From positions 62,001 through 126,000 of the forward strand of contig JBBIRW010000004.1 of NCBI GenBank assembly GCA_037441565.1: a stretch of DNA of 64,000 nucleotides, given 5' to 3'. This document shows, piece after piece, positions 15,460 to 24,164 of this stretch. Source of the stretch: JBBIRW01 sp037441565 (GTDB taxonomy: Bacteria; Desulfobacterota; JBBIRW01). The translations under genes and the position numbers were made by a program. The notes beneath the pieces were generated by a model, which worked only from the letters and a program-made list of their open reading frames with translations, had not been told where the DNA came from and did not search any database. The stretch's first letter is position 1, and every line of letters starts with the position of its first letter.

Positions 15460-16380
15460 TCAGAAAGATATTTTGAGAAATGCTATAACAATCGGGGTTG
15501 TGAGAAAGCTCATAAGGGTACTTATAAAAATTGTGGATGCCACTAACTCCTGATTGCATTTGTATCTCTCAGAAAATATGAAATTTATAACAGCAGAGGG
15601 CATGCATGATTGGAGTATTATGACCTTTTTTATAAGGGTGGCTGGATTAAAAATGGTTACAAATATCAAAGAGAGTAGAAATCCACCACCTATTCTAAGA
15701 AGTGCGGCAAAGAACGCCATTTTTATGGGGACCTTTTTGATCTGTTTAAGGAAATATCCAAGGCTGAGAAGCATGAGGGGGATTGATGCGTTTCCAAGCA
15801 TCTCCAGTGGCTTTGCTATAAATTGGGGAAGATTGGTGTTAAGCATATTCAGCAGGAGACCCGATACAAAGGCATAAATAAGCGGAAGACTGAACACCTC
15901 CCTTATCCTTTTTTCTCCGCTTATAAGATATATACCAAGCGTGAAGTGTGAGAAGCCTACTGTTACAAAATATATGATGGCTTTGAGCAGGCCCTCTTCT
16001 CCAAATGTTAGGAGAACCGTTGGCAATCCCATATTTCCGGAATTCATAAACATTGTTGGTAGATATAGCCCTACAGGATTTCCCTTTATATTCCTTATGA
16101 TAAAGTTTGTTATAATACCCATGCTGCAGATAACAAAAAGCGCACCCGAAAAAAGGTAAAGAATATCAACTGTTTCTATTTTTATTTTTATAAGAGAGGA
16201 TAATACCAGACACGGGGTTGTTAGGTAGAGGAGAATGGTTGTGAAATCACCAAAATTTATCCTCTTGAAGGAGGCAAAAAGATACCCAAGCCCTATAATA
16301 AGAAATACGGAGAGGGTGGGCTGTATGACCTCTATGAAAAACACCATTGGAAGGCTAATGGAAGCATTCATTAAAGTCAA
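15460..16380 (-). CDS. AEC-family transporter (auxin efflux carrier superfamily)
   Basis: 306 residues, very hydrophobic, with about ten predicted membrane helices in two five-helix halves. The N-terminal PTLSVFLIIGLGYLFA and the mid-protein FMNSGNMGLPTVLLTFGEEG (about 111-130) are typical of the AEC family, as is the C-terminal LQSCMPSAVI segment. Members export or import small organic acids such as malonate; the substrate cannot be told here. The gene stands alone between memo and the divergent yceD operon. Start at 16380; an in-frame ATG four codons on (MNASIS) is an alternative. Family call good, substrate unknown. Confidence 0.85.
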   Translation of the reverse strand: MTLMNASISLPMVFFIEVIQPTLSVFLIIGLGYLFASFKRINFGDFTTILLYLTTPCLVLSSLIKIKIETVDILYLFSGALFVICSMGIITNFIIRNIKGNPVGLYLPTMFMNSGNMGLPTVLLTFGEEGLLKAIIYFVTVGFSHFTLGIYLISGEKRIREVFSLPLIYAFVSGLLLNMLNTNLPQFIAKPLEMLGNASIPLMLLSLGYFLKQIKKVPIKMAFFAALLRIGGGFLLSLIFVTIFNPATLIKKVIILQSCMPSAVINFIFSERYKCNQELVASTIFISTLMSFLTTPIVIAFLKISF

Positions 16381-16417
16381 GTACTAACTTCCTCATATGA
16401 TATTCTATTGATTTCCC

Positions 16418-16445
16418 TTGACAAAAAACATCTGTCATATATATT
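16418..16445 (+). promoter_or_regulatory. Sigma-70-type promoter of the yceD-rpmF-fab operon
   Basis: Perfect TTGACA (16418-16423), a 16-base spacer and TATATT (16440-16445), followed by an AT-rich stretch. The predicted start near 16452 leaves a leader of about 36 bases before yceD. Confidence 0.7.
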
Positions 16446-16487
16446 CAAAATTATTTAAAATTTAAAAATGCAAAAGATTATTCAGCC

Positions 16488-16985
16488 ATGAGAATTAAGA
16501 TTGAGGACATTCCAGTAGATGGACTTTCTTATGATTTTAAAGAGGGAAAGGAGCTCTCTGACTACCTTTCCTTTGAAAGCAGTAACGAATACCTGAAGAA
16601 TATTGTTCCCCTTAAGGCTTGCTTTACAATAAGCAGGATTCAGAAAGTTATAAGATTTGATGGAGAAATAGATGTCCTGTGGAAGGGAATCTGTGCAAGA
16701 TGTCTTGAGGAGATGGAATTCCCCATCCATTCAACCTTTCATACAAATATCCTTCCAACAGGAAGGTTTAGAATGGGTCGGGATATTGAACTTGAGGAAG
16801 ACGAGATGGACCTGGAGTTTTATACAGGTGATGAGATAGATGTCACGGATATACTGCTTGAACAGATATCTCTTGAGGTTCCAATGAAAACACTCTGTAG
16901 TGATGATTGTAAGGGTCTATGTCCTGTATGCGGAGAGAATTTAAATTATGCCACATGTGATTGTAAACAAAGAGGTTTAATTTAA
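16488..16985 (+). CDS. yceD: YceD/DUF177 family protein
   Basis: 165 residues. The N-terminal half is the DUF177 beta-rich fold. The GICARCLEEMEFPI segment (about 66-79) and a C-terminal cysteine cluster (CSDDCKGLCPVCGENLNYATCDC) probably bind zinc. In E. coli YceD influences 23S rRNA accumulation, and yceD-rpmF-plsX-fab is a widely conserved order, as seen here. No obvious ribosome site precedes ATG 16488. It is the first gene of the long plus-strand run and sits behind a strong promoter. Family call is firm; mechanism is not established. Confidence 0.9.
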   Translation: MRIKIEDIPVDGLSYDFKEGKELSDYLSFESSNEYLKNIVPLKACFTISRIQKVIRFDGEIDVLWKGICARCLEEMEFPIHSTFHTNILPTGRFRMGRDIELEEDEMDLEFYTGDEIDVTDILLEQISLEVPMKTLCSDDCKGLCPVCGENLNYATCDCKQRGLI

Positions 16986-16999
16986 AAAAGAGGGAAAAT

Positions 17000-17182
17000 A
17001 TGGCAAATCCGAAGAAAAGACACTCAAAATCAAGAAGGGATAAGAGAAGAACCCACTGGAAACTGGTTGCACCATCACTTTCCACATGCTCCCACTGTGG
17101 TGAACCGAAGCTCCCCCATTATGTCTGTTCCAACTGTGGATATTATAAAGACAGGGAAATATTAACAATCAGTGAGGAGTAA
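17000..17182 (+). CDS. rpmF: 50S ribosomal protein L32
   Basis: 60 residues: a Lys/Arg-rich start MANPKKRHSKSRRDKRR, then a zinc ribbon with two CxxC pairs (CSHCGEP and CSNCGYY). This is the zinc-binding form of L32. It sits between yceD and plsX with a 14-base gap on one side and two bases on the other, the standard arrangement linking ribosome and lipid synthesis. Confidence 0.97.
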   Translation: MANPKKRHSKSRRDKRRTHWKLVAPSLSTCSHCGEPKLPHYVCSNCGYYKDREILTISEE

Positions 17183-17184
17183 GA

Positions 17185-18207
17185 ATGAGGATCGCTGTTG
17201 ATGCAATGGGGGGCGATTATGCCCCTCATGCCGCTGTTGAGGGTGCCTTCCTTGCTGCGAAGCTGTTCAATATTCCTGTAATACTTGTGGGAAGGGAAGA
17301 CGAGGTAAAGAAGGAGCTCGGAAGGCACAGTCACGAAGGTCTTCCTATAAATATAATCCACTCATCAGAAGTGATCGAAATGGAGGAGTCACCCTCCATT
17401 GCGATCAGAAAAAAGAAGGATTCCTCCATTGCTGTCTGTTTTTCGCTGGTCAAGGAAGGTAAGGCTGCTGCGGTTGTCAGTGCAGGGAATTCAGGGGCTG
17501 TTATGGCGTTTGCCATGGTCACCCTAAAGAATCTGGAAGGGGTGGATCGTCCTGCTATAGCAGTACCTATTCCAACATTGAAGGGCTCCTGTCTGCTTAT
17601 AGATGCAGGCGCCAATGTGGATTGCAGGCCTTATCATCTACTTCAATTTGCAGTTATGGGAGCCGTCTTTGCTAAGACTATCCAGGGAAAGGATAATGCG
17701 GTAATCGGTCTTTTAAGTAATGGGGAGGAGGAAAGTAAGGGTAATGAACTTACAAGGGATACGCATGCTCTTCTTAAACAGCTTTCCCTGAATTATGCTG
17801 GATACGTGGAAGGAAGGGATATATTTACAGGAAAGGTGGATGTGATTTTATGCGATGGATTTGTGGGAAATGTGATGCTTAAATCCCTCGAGGGTCTGGC
17901 TGAAACAGTTATTGGAACATTAAAGGAAGAGATATCCAGGGATCTTTTTTCAAAGATCGGAATTTTCCTTTCAAAGAGGGCATTGAAGAGATTGAAACAG
18001 AGATTCGATTACACGGAATATGGGGGCGCTCCGCTTCTTGGTGTGAATGGTGTTTGCATAATATGTCACGGCATTTCAAATTCCAAGGCCATTTGCAATG
18101 CAATAAAGATCGCATATGAGTTATCCCGGCTTGATCTCAATACTTGCCTTCGCGATGAAGTTAAAAAATACAGTGCATTAATTTTTAGAGGCACAGGAAG
18201 CTCCTGA
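17185..18207 (+). CDS. plsX: Phosphate acyltransferase PlsX
   Basis: 340 residues. It converts acyl-ACP to acyl-phosphate for phospholipid synthesis and is peripherally bound to the inner membrane. Family marks are the N-terminus MRIAVDAMGGDYAP, SAGNSGAVMAF (about 97-107), LIDAGANVDCRP, and VILCDGFVGNVMLKSLEG near 225. The C-terminal GAPLLGVNGVCIICHG is also typical. The length is normal. It follows rpmF by two bases and its last base is the first of fabK (a TGATG overlap), which suggests translational coupling. The usual next gene, fabH, is replaced here by fabK. Confidence 0.97.
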   Translation: MRIAVDAMGGDYAPHAAVEGAFLAAKLFNIPVILVGREDEVKKELGRHSHEGLPINIIHSSEVIEMEESPSIAIRKKKDSSIAVCFSLVKEGKAAAVVSAGNSGAVMAFAMVTLKNLEGVDRPAIAVPIPTLKGSCLLIDAGANVDCRPYHLLQFAVMGAVFAKTIQGKDNAVIGLLSNGEEESKGNELTRDTHALLKQLSLNYAGYVEGRDIFTGKVDVILCDGFVGNVMLKSLEGLAETVIGTLKEEISRDLFSKIGIFLSKRALKRLKQRFDYTEYGGAPLLGVNGVCIICHGISNSKAICNAIKIAYELSRLDLNTCLRDEVKKYSALIFRGTGSS

Positions 18208-19175
18208 TGAAATCCCGATTCTGTGAGCTACTGGGAATAAAATATCCTGTGATCCAGGGGGGTATGGTACATATAGGAACCTGGGAACTTGTATCTGCGG
18301 TTTCTTCTGGAGGTGGACTTGGTATTATTGGGTCCGGCAACTACCCCGCATCATGGGTAAGAGATCAGATAAGGAGGATAAGGGAGCGGACCGATAAACC
18401 ATTTGGGGTAAATCTCGTTCTTTTCTCACCCTATAAAAAGGAAGTGATTGAAACAGTAATTGAAGAAAAGGTAAAGATTGTAACCATAGGCGGAGGTGTG
18501 GCAAGAACTGAGATTCCTTATCTAAAGCAGAGGGGCATCACAGTAATTCCCGTGGTGGGAAGCGTAAGATATGCTATCCTTTGTGAGAAGCTCGGAGCTG
18601 ATGCTGTAATTGCAGAGGGTATGGAATCGGGTGGTGAGATAGGGGAGGTTTCAACAATTTCACTTGTCCCTCAGGTCGTGAGATCGATAAGGATTCCTGT
18701 TGCCGCAGCAGGAGGGATTGCAGATGGAAGGGGAGCCGCAGCCGCCTTTATGCTTGGGGCTGAAGCAATCCAGATGGGGACACGGTTTATAGCTTCGGAT
18801 GAATGTATAGCCCACAGGAATTTTAAAGAACTGATTTTGAAATCTAAGGATACTGATACTGTAATAGTAGGAAATTTCTCCGGTGTGAGAATGAGGGTTA
18901 TAAGAAATTCATTTTGCAGGGCGATCCTTGAAAAGGAGAGGGAGTATCTTCTTGCTGATCCTGGAGAAAAGGAGCGGATCAGGAAAGAGATAATAAATTT
19001 CTGTATGGGAAGATCATTAAAGGCTCTTATAGAGGGTGATATAGAAAATGGTGCCCTCCTTGCCGGTCAGTCAGTAGGTCTGATTGAAAAGATAATGCCT
19101 GTTGCTGAAATAATTACGCAAACTGTGGAGCAGATGAAGGATTGCATTTTGCGATCGGATCTTGTTTTTTGTTGA
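18207..19175 (+). CDS. fabK: FabK-type enoyl-ACP reductase (FMN-dependent), catalytic His replaced
   Basis: 322 residues of the nitronate monooxygenase/FabK barrel that binds FMN. The N-terminus CELLGIKYPVIQGGM, GVNLVLFSP, VVGSVRYA, AAGGIADGRG and EAIQMGTRFIAS are all present, and the gene lies between plsX and fabD, so a role in the last reduction step of fatty-acid elongation is very likely. At position 144, where FabK enzymes have His in the motif ESGGHIG, this protein has Glu (ESGGEIG). That His is regarded as catalytic in the pneumococcal enzyme. Either this clade uses another residue or the protein has a different activity. Classification as FabK rather than nitronate monooxygenase rests on the ESGG motif and operon. 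Confidence 0.85.
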   Translation: MKSRFCELLGIKYPVIQGGMVHIGTWELVSAVSSGGGLGIIGSGNYPASWVRDQIRRIRERTDKPFGVNLVLFSPYKKEVIETVIEEKVKIVTIGGGVARTEIPYLKQRGITVIPVVGSVRYAILCEKLGADAVIAEGMESGGEIGEVSTISLVPQVVRSIRIPVAAAGGIADGRGAAAAFMLGAEAIQMGTRFIASDECIAHRNFKELILKSKDTDTVIVGNFSGVRMRVIRNSFCRAILEKEREYLLADPGEKERIRKEIINFCMGRSLKALIEGDIENGALLAGQSVGLIEKIMPVAEIITQTVEQMKDCILRSDLVFC

Positions 19176-19181
19176 GGTGCT

Positions 19182-20153
19182 ATGATGAAGCTTGCATATA
19201 TATTTCCAGGACAGGGCTCACAGTTTAGAGGTATGGGGAGGGATATATATGAGGAATTCTCTATTGCAAGGGATGTTTTTCTGGAGGCAGATGAGTCCCT
19301 TGGATTTAAGATTTCGGAAATTATCTTCAATGGTTCTGAGGAGGAACTAAAGATAACATCAAACACCCAGCCTGCAATTCTCACTGTAAGTGTTGCAATT
19401 TATAGGGTTCTCGAAGGCGAGTTTGATATAATTCCCAATGTCGCTGCAGGCCACAGTCTTGGTGAGTGGAGCGCACTTGTTGCAACTGGTGCGATTGAAT
19501 TTAGGAGGGCAGTTGAAATGGTCTGGAAAAGGGGGGTTTTTATGCAGGAGGCTGTGCCAGAAGGTGTGGGATCAATGGCTGCGATACTGGGATTTGATGC
19601 AGGAAGACTGGAGCAGATATGCAGGGAAGTCTCCATGGAAAGGATGAGAAGGGGTTGTGACGACTACGTGGTTGTGCCAGCTAATTTCAATGCATATGAT
19701 CAGATTGTTATTGCCGGGCATACAGCAGCAGTTGAAGAGGCTATGAGGATGGCAAAGGTGGAAGGAGCAAAGAAGGCAATCCCGCTTGCAGTCAGTGGTC
19801 CATTTCATTCACCCCTTATGAAACCAGCAGCTGAAAGGCTTGATAGGCTTTTTAACAATGTTGAGTTAAATGGTTTCCGTTTCCCTGTTATTTCCAATGT
19901 GACTGCGGATATATACCCAGGAAGTGCATCAATACGGGAGCTTCTAACCATGCAGGTCTATACACCTGTCAGATGGGTAGATTGCGTAAAGAGGCTTATG
20001 ACATTCGGTGTTGATATATATGTTGAGATTGGCCCTGGCAGGGTATTAACCGGGCTTGTAAGAAGGATAGATGATAGGGCAAGGGTTTTCAGTATCGAAG
20101 ATATGGCATCCTTGAAAAAGACCCTCGAGGCAATAGGAGTATCGAGATGTTGA
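19182..20153 (+). CDS. fabD: Malonyl-CoA:ACP transacylase
   Basis: 323 residues. It loads malonate on ACP. The serine nucleophile motif GHSLGEWSA (about 87-95) has Trp where Tyr is usual. The opening AYIFPGQGSQFRGMG, the SGPFHSPLM His motif and EIGPGRVLTGL near 290 are all typical. Tandem ATGs (19182, 19185) make the start uncertain by one residue; GAGGTG precedes. The end overlaps fabG by seven bases. A loop at about 145-160 (MERMRRGCDDYVV) is slightly longer than in E. coli FabD. Function secure. Confidence 0.96.
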   Translation: MMKLAYIFPGQGSQFRGMGRDIYEEFSIARDVFLEADESLGFKISEIIFNGSEEELKITSNTQPAILTVSVAIYRVLEGEFDIIPNVAAGHSLGEWSALVATGAIEFRRAVEMVWKRGVFMQEAVPEGVGSMAAILGFDAGRLEQICREVSMERMRRGCDDYVVVPANFNAYDQIVIAGHTAAVEEAMRMAKVEGAKKAIPLAVSGPFHSPLMKPAAERLDRLFNNVELNGFRFPVISNVTADIYPGSASIRELLTMQVYTPVRWVDCVKRLMTFGVDIYVEIGPGRVLTGLVRRIDDRARVFSIEDMASLKKTLEAIGVSRC

Positions 20154-20896
20154 CAAAGGAGCTTGAGGGAAAAATATCTGTTGTTACGGGAGGTTCAAGA
20201 GGGATTGGGCGTGCTATTGCAATTGCACTTGCAGATGAGGGATCACACGTTGTTATAAACTATGCAACAAGGGAAGATGCTGCAAGAGAGGTGCTTAATG
20301 AAATTGAAAGCAGAGGTGGATCTGCTGAGATTATGAGGTTTAATATTGCCCTGTTTCAGGAAGTTCAAAGGGCATTCGATGAGATAGTAAAGAAGCATCG
20401 AAGGATTGATATACTGGTAAACAACGCAGGCATCACAAGGGATAATCTCTTTGCCCTTATGAAAGTGGAGGAATGGGACGAAGTAATAGATACGAACCTG
20501 AAGGGCGTTTTTAACTGCACAAGGGCAGTTATAAAGGCAATGATAAGACAGAAGGGAGGGAAGATTATCAATATAGGCTCCGTTGTTGGAGTAATGGGAA
20601 ATCCAGGGCAGGCAAACTACTGTGCATCCAAGGCGGGAATAATCGGTTTTTCAAAGGCACTTGCAAGGGAGCTTGGCTCAAGAAATATTACCATCAATGT
20701 TGTTGCACCCGGTTTTATTGAAACAGAGATGACAGCAAATCTCAGTGAAGATATAAGGAATGAGATGTTAAAGAGGATTCCACTTGGAAGGTTTGGAAAA
20801 CCTGAAGATGTGGCATCGGTAGTATGTTTTCTTGCCAGGGATGCATCCTCATATATAACAGGGCAGGTAATCCACGTCAATGGGGGGATGTTCTGA
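20147..20896 (+). CDS. fabG: 3-oxoacyl-ACP reductase
   Basis: 249 residues of the short-chain dehydrogenase family. The NADP-binding TGGSRGIGRAIA (about 14-25), the NNAG motif near 90, the catalytic Ser in NIGSVVG and the YCASK Tyr/Lys pair (about 155-159) are intact, as is APGFIETEMT. It reduces 3-oxoacyl-ACP in each elongation round. It overlaps fabD by seven bases and is followed by acpP after 33 bases. The choice of ATG 20147 keeps the usual ten-residue lead before the Rossmann fold. Function secure from family and operon position. Confidence 0.97.
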   Translation: MLTKELEGKISVVTGGSRGIGRAIAIALADEGSHVVINYATREDAAREVLNEIESRGGSAEIMRFNIALFQEVQRAFDEIVKKHRRIDILVNNAGITRDNLFALMKVEEWDEVIDTNLKGVFNCTRAVIKAMIRQKGGKIINIGSVVGVMGNPGQANYCASKAGIIGFSKALARELGSRNITINVVAPGFIETEMTANLSEDIRNEMLKRIPLGRFGKPEDVASVVCFLARDASSYITGQVIHVNGGMF

Positions 20897-20929
20897 GATA
20901 AATGATATAATTAAAAGGAGGTGTAAGTT

Positions 20930-21169
20930 ATGTCGCAGATAGCAGAAAAGGTAAAAGAAATTATAGCTAAGGAGCTTGGAATTGATATCCAGGAGGTAAA
21001 ACCTGAGGCCTCTTTTCAAGAGGATCTTGGCGCTGATTCACTTGATGTTGTTGAACTTGTAATGGCAATGGAGGAGGAATTTGGTCTGGAAATCCCGGAG
21101 TCCGATGCAGAAAAGATAAAGACAGTTCAGGATGCAATTAACTATATAGAAAGCAAGGTCAAAGAGTAG
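20930..21169 (+). CDS. acpP: Acyl carrier protein
   Basis: 79 residues, acidic, with the phosphopantetheine-attachment motif DSLD (Ser at about residue 39) in LGADSLDVVELVM. It carries growing acyl chains as thioesters. An excellent ribosome site, AAAAGGAGGTG, precedes ATG 20930, as expected of an abundant protein. It is between fabG and fabF, the conserved position. Confidence 0.98.
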   Translation: MSQIAEKVKEIIAKELGIDIQEVKPEASFQEDLGADSLDVVELVMAMEEEFGLEIPESDAEKIKTVQDAINYIESKVKE

Positions 21170-21189
21170 CAAATGGATCGGAGGCTGTG

Positions 21190-22428
21190 ATGAGACGTGT
21201 GGTTGTAACAGGAATAGGGCTTGTCACACCAATTGGAATTGGTGTGGAGAATGTCTGGAAGAATCTCATATCAGGAAAATCGGGCATAGGGAGGATAACA
21301 AGATTCGACCCAGCTTCTCTTGCAACACAGATAGCGGGAGAGGTAAAGGATTTTAATCCTGAGCAGTTTATAGAGAAGAAAGAGATAAAGAAGATGGACA
21401 CCTTCATTCAATATGCTATTGCTGCGGCAAAAATTGCTATGGAGGATAGCGGTATCGATATGAATGCCATAAAACCAGAAAGGGTTGGGGTTGTAGTTGG
21501 GGCAGGGCTGGGCGGACTTCCAGGGATAGAGAAATATCACAGGATTCTAATCGAGGAGGGTCCAAAAAGGATAAGCCCATTCTTCATCCCTATGGTTATT
21601 GCAAACCTGGCTGCAGGTCAAATATCCATCATTTTTGGTGCAAAAGGACCAAATTCAAGCACATCAACAGCCTGTGCAGCAGGTGCCCATGCTATCGGGG
21701 ATAGCGCAAAGTACATACAGCTCGGTTATGCAGATGTGATGATTGCAGGAGGAGCTGAGTCAACAATAACACCCCTTGCTATTGCGGGATTCAATTCAAT
21801 GAAGGCACTCTCCACAAGGAACGATGAACCCGAGAGGGCATCAAGACCCTTTGATAAGGACAGGGATGGATTTGTTATGGGTGAAGGGGCAGGTATCATA
21901 ATACTTGAGGAGCTGGAGCATGCAAGAAGAAGAGGTGCAAGGATATATGCGGAATTTGCGGGATACGGACTCAATGGTGATGCATATCACATAACAGCCC
22001 CGGATCCTGAGGGAGAGGGGGGGAGAAGGTGCATGGAGATGGCACTTGAAGATGCAGGGATAGATCCATCTGAAGTTGATTATATAAACGCGCATGGCAC
22101 ATCCACATATTACAATGATATACTTGAAACAAAGGCTATAAAAAGGCTGTTTGGTGAGCATGCAAAGAGGATAATGGTGAGTTCAACAAAGTCCATGACA
22201 GGACACTTACTTGGTGCTGCAGGGGGTGTAGAGGCAGCATTCACTGTAATGTCAATATATCATGAAGTAATCCCTCCCACTATAAACCTTGAGAATCCAG
22301 ATCCTGAATGCGATCTTGACTACATTCCCAATCAGGCGCGAGAGAAGAGGATAAGGGTTGCCATTTCAAACTCCTTTGGGTTCGGTGGAACAAATGCCTG
22401 TCTCGTTTTTAAAAGATTTGAGCTTTGA
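21190..22428 (+). CDS. fabF: 3-oxoacyl-ACP synthase II
   Basis: About 412 residues. It condenses malonyl-ACP with acyl-ACP. The thiolase fold carries Cys near 163 in TSTACAAGAHA, His in NAHGTST and the second His in GHLLGAAGG. The closing NSFGFGGTNACLVF is standard. ATG 21190 is preferred to GTG 21187 because GGAGG lies five bases upstream of it. There is no fabH-type initiation synthase in this cluster, so initiation must rely on an enzyme elsewhere or on FabF itself. rpiB follows after ten bases in the same direction. Confidence 0.97.
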   Translation: MRRVVVTGIGLVTPIGIGVENVWKNLISGKSGIGRITRFDPASLATQIAGEVKDFNPEQFIEKKEIKKMDTFIQYAIAAAKIAMEDSGIDMNAIKPERVGVVVGAGLGGLPGIEKYHRILIEEGPKRISPFFIPMVIANLAAGQISIIFGAKGPNSSTSTACAAGAHAIGDSAKYIQLGYADVMIAGGAESTITPLAIAGFNSMKALSTRNDEPERASRPFDKDRDGFVMGEGAGIIILEELEHARRRGARIYAEFAGYGLNGDAYHITAPDPEGEGGRRCMEMALEDAGIDPSEVDYINAHGTSTYYNDILETKAIKRLFGEHAKRIMVSSTKSMTGHLLGAAGGVEAAFTVMSIYHEVIPPTINLENPDPECDLDYIPNQAREKRIRVAISNSFGFGGTNACLVFKRFEL

Positions 22429-22438
22429 GGTAAAAACA

Positions 22439-22900
22439 TTGAAAATAGCGATTGCATCAGATCATGCAGGACTTGATATAAAAGAGGAGATAAAAGGATT
22501 GCTTGAGGAGATGGGTTACTCTTTTGTGGATTTTGGAACATATAATAGAGAAAGTGTTGATTACCCTGATATGGCGGAACTTGTTGCTGGGAGCATATCG
22601 AAAGGCGAGTTAGAAAGGGGAATCCTCATTTGTGGAACGGGAATAGGTATGTGTATAGTTGCCAACAAATTTCCAGGTGTAAGGGCAGCGCTTGTTTATG
22701 ACCTCTATTCTGCGCGATATGCAAAGGAGCACAATGATGCAAATGTGCTCATTATGGGTGGGAGGACAACCGATAAGGAGAATGCAAGGAAGATGGTGGA
22801 AATATGGTTAAAATCTCAGTTTCAGGGTGAAAGGCATCAGAGGAGGCTGGATAAAATTAAAAGGATAGAGGAAAGACTTTACAGAAATATGAAGGAGTAG
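22439..22900 (+). CDS. rpiB: Ribose-5-phosphate isomerase B
   Basis: About 153 residues from a TTG start. RpiB/LacAB fold: KIAIASDHAGLDIKEEI at the N-terminus with the phosphate-binding Asp/His, DYPDMAE, and the catalytic Cys at about 65 in ILICGTGIGMCI. It interconverts ribose 5-phosphate and ribulose 5-phosphate; ribulose 5-phosphate is also a riboflavin precursor. The frame is open further upstream into fabF, but GAGG eight bases before TTG 22439 and the family's N-terminus fix the start. rpiB-glyA-nrdR-rib is a recurring order. Function secure; start likely. Confidence 0.95.
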   Translation: MKIAIASDHAGLDIKEEIKGLLEEMGYSFVDFGTYNRESVDYPDMAELVAGSISKGELERGILICGTGIGMCIVANKFPGVRAALVYDLYSARYAKEHNDANVLIMGGRTTDKENARKMVEIWLKSQFQGERHQRRLDKIKRIEERLYRNMKE

Positions 22901-22904
22901 GGAG

Positions 22905-24164
22905 ATGTCTTTTATAGAAAAGGTTGACCCAGAGGTATCGAGGGCGATAAGGCTCGAGTTTGAAAGGCAGTTCTACAAGCTTGGTATGATTGCCTCGGAG
23001 AATTATGCATCACTTGCAGTTATGGAAGCCCAGGGTTGTCTTATGACAAACAAGTATGCCGAGGGTTATCCGGGGAGGAGATATTATGGAGGATGCGAGT
23101 ATGTTGATATGGCTGAACAGCTTGCCATTGAAAGGGCAAAGAGGCTTTTCGGATGTGAGCATGTAAATGTGCAACCACATTCGGGCACTCAGGCAAATAT
23201 GGCTGTTTATTTTGCTGTTCTCAAACCAGGGGATACCATTATGGGGATGAATCTTTCCCACGGCGGACATCTCAGCCATGGGAGTCCTGTTAATTTTTCA
23301 GGATTTCTCTTCAATGTTGTTTCATATGGTGTAAATAGAGAAACAGAACTTATTGATTTCAATGAGGTAGAAGATATTGCAAGGAAAGCAAAGCCAAAGA
23401 TAATAGTTGCCGGTGGAAGTTCCTATCCAAGGGCAATAGATTTTAAGCCATTCAGAGATATAGCCGACAGTGTGGGTGCATATCTCATGGCAGATATAGC
23501 TCACCCCGCCGGTCTAATCGCTGCAGGGCTCAATCCATCACCCATCCCGTATTCACAGTTTGTTACTGCAACAACCCATAAGACGCTGAGAGGGCCAAGG
23601 GGCGGAATAATAATGTGCAAGGAGGAATTTGCAAAGATGATCGACAGCAAAGTTTTTCCCGGTGTTCAGGGTGGTCCTCTCATGCATGTTATAGCAGCGA
23701 AGGCAGTTGCATTTAAGGAAGCGCTCGAGCCATCATTCATAGAATATCAGAAGCAGGTTATAAGGAACGCGAAGACCCTGGCTGATTCACTTAACAAGCA
23801 TGGATTCAGGATTGTTACAGGAGGAACTGATACACATATGGTTCTGGTGGACCTGAGGAATATGGCGATAACAGGTAAGGATGCCGAGGTAGTCCTTGAC
23901 AGGGCGGGCATTGTTGTTAACAAAAATGTTATCCCCTTTGATCCAAACCCACCGCGAATAACAAGCGGCATACGTATAGGAACGCCCGCACTTACAACAC
24001 GGGGCATGAAAGAAGAAGAGATGGAGTATATCGCAGAACTTATAAATAGGGTTCTAAAGGATATAAAAAATGAAAGGGTTATTGAGGAGGTAAGGAGAGA
24101 GGTTACCGAACTCTGTATGAGATTTCCTATTTATACGGAGACTTTTCCTTTAAAGCCAACCTGA
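22905..24164 (+). CDS. glyA: Serine hydroxymethyltransferase
   Basis: 419 residues, the bacterial length. It converts serine and tetrahydrofolate to glycine and methylene-tetrahydrofolate. Visible marks are ASENYAS (about 30-36), NKYAEGYPGRRYYGG, HSGTQAN, ADIAHPAGL and the PLP-binding lysine in TATTHKTLRGPRGG near 229. It lies four bases after rpiB with GGGAG before ATG, and its TGA overlaps the nrdR ATG (ATGA). Function secure. Confidence 0.98.
   Translation: MSFIEKVDPEVSRAIRLEFERQFYKLGMIASENYASLAVMEAQGCLMTNKYAEGYPGRRYYGGCEYVDMAEQLAIERAKRLFGCEHVNVQPHSGTQANMAVYFAVLKPGDTIMGMNLSHGGHLSHGSPVNFSGFLFNVVSYGVNRETELIDFNEVEDIARKAKPKIIVAGGSSYPRAIDFKPFRDIADSVGAYLMADIAHPAGLIAAGLNPSPIPYSQFVTATTHKTLRGPRGGIIMCKEEFAKMIDSKVFPGVQGGPLMHVIAAKAVAFKEALEPSFIEYQKQVIRNAKTLADSLNKHGFRIVTGGTDTHMVLVDLRNMAITGKDAEVVLDRAGIVVNKNVIPFDPNPPRITSGIRIGTPALTTRGMKEEEMEYIAELINRVLKDIKNERVIEEVRREVTELCMRFPIYTETFPLKPT

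Noticed and set aside
20903..20911. Extended -10 sequence TGATATAAT before acpP
   Set aside because: Its predicted start lies in or beyond the acpP ribosome-binding site, which would remove that site from the transcript; no -35 is visible.
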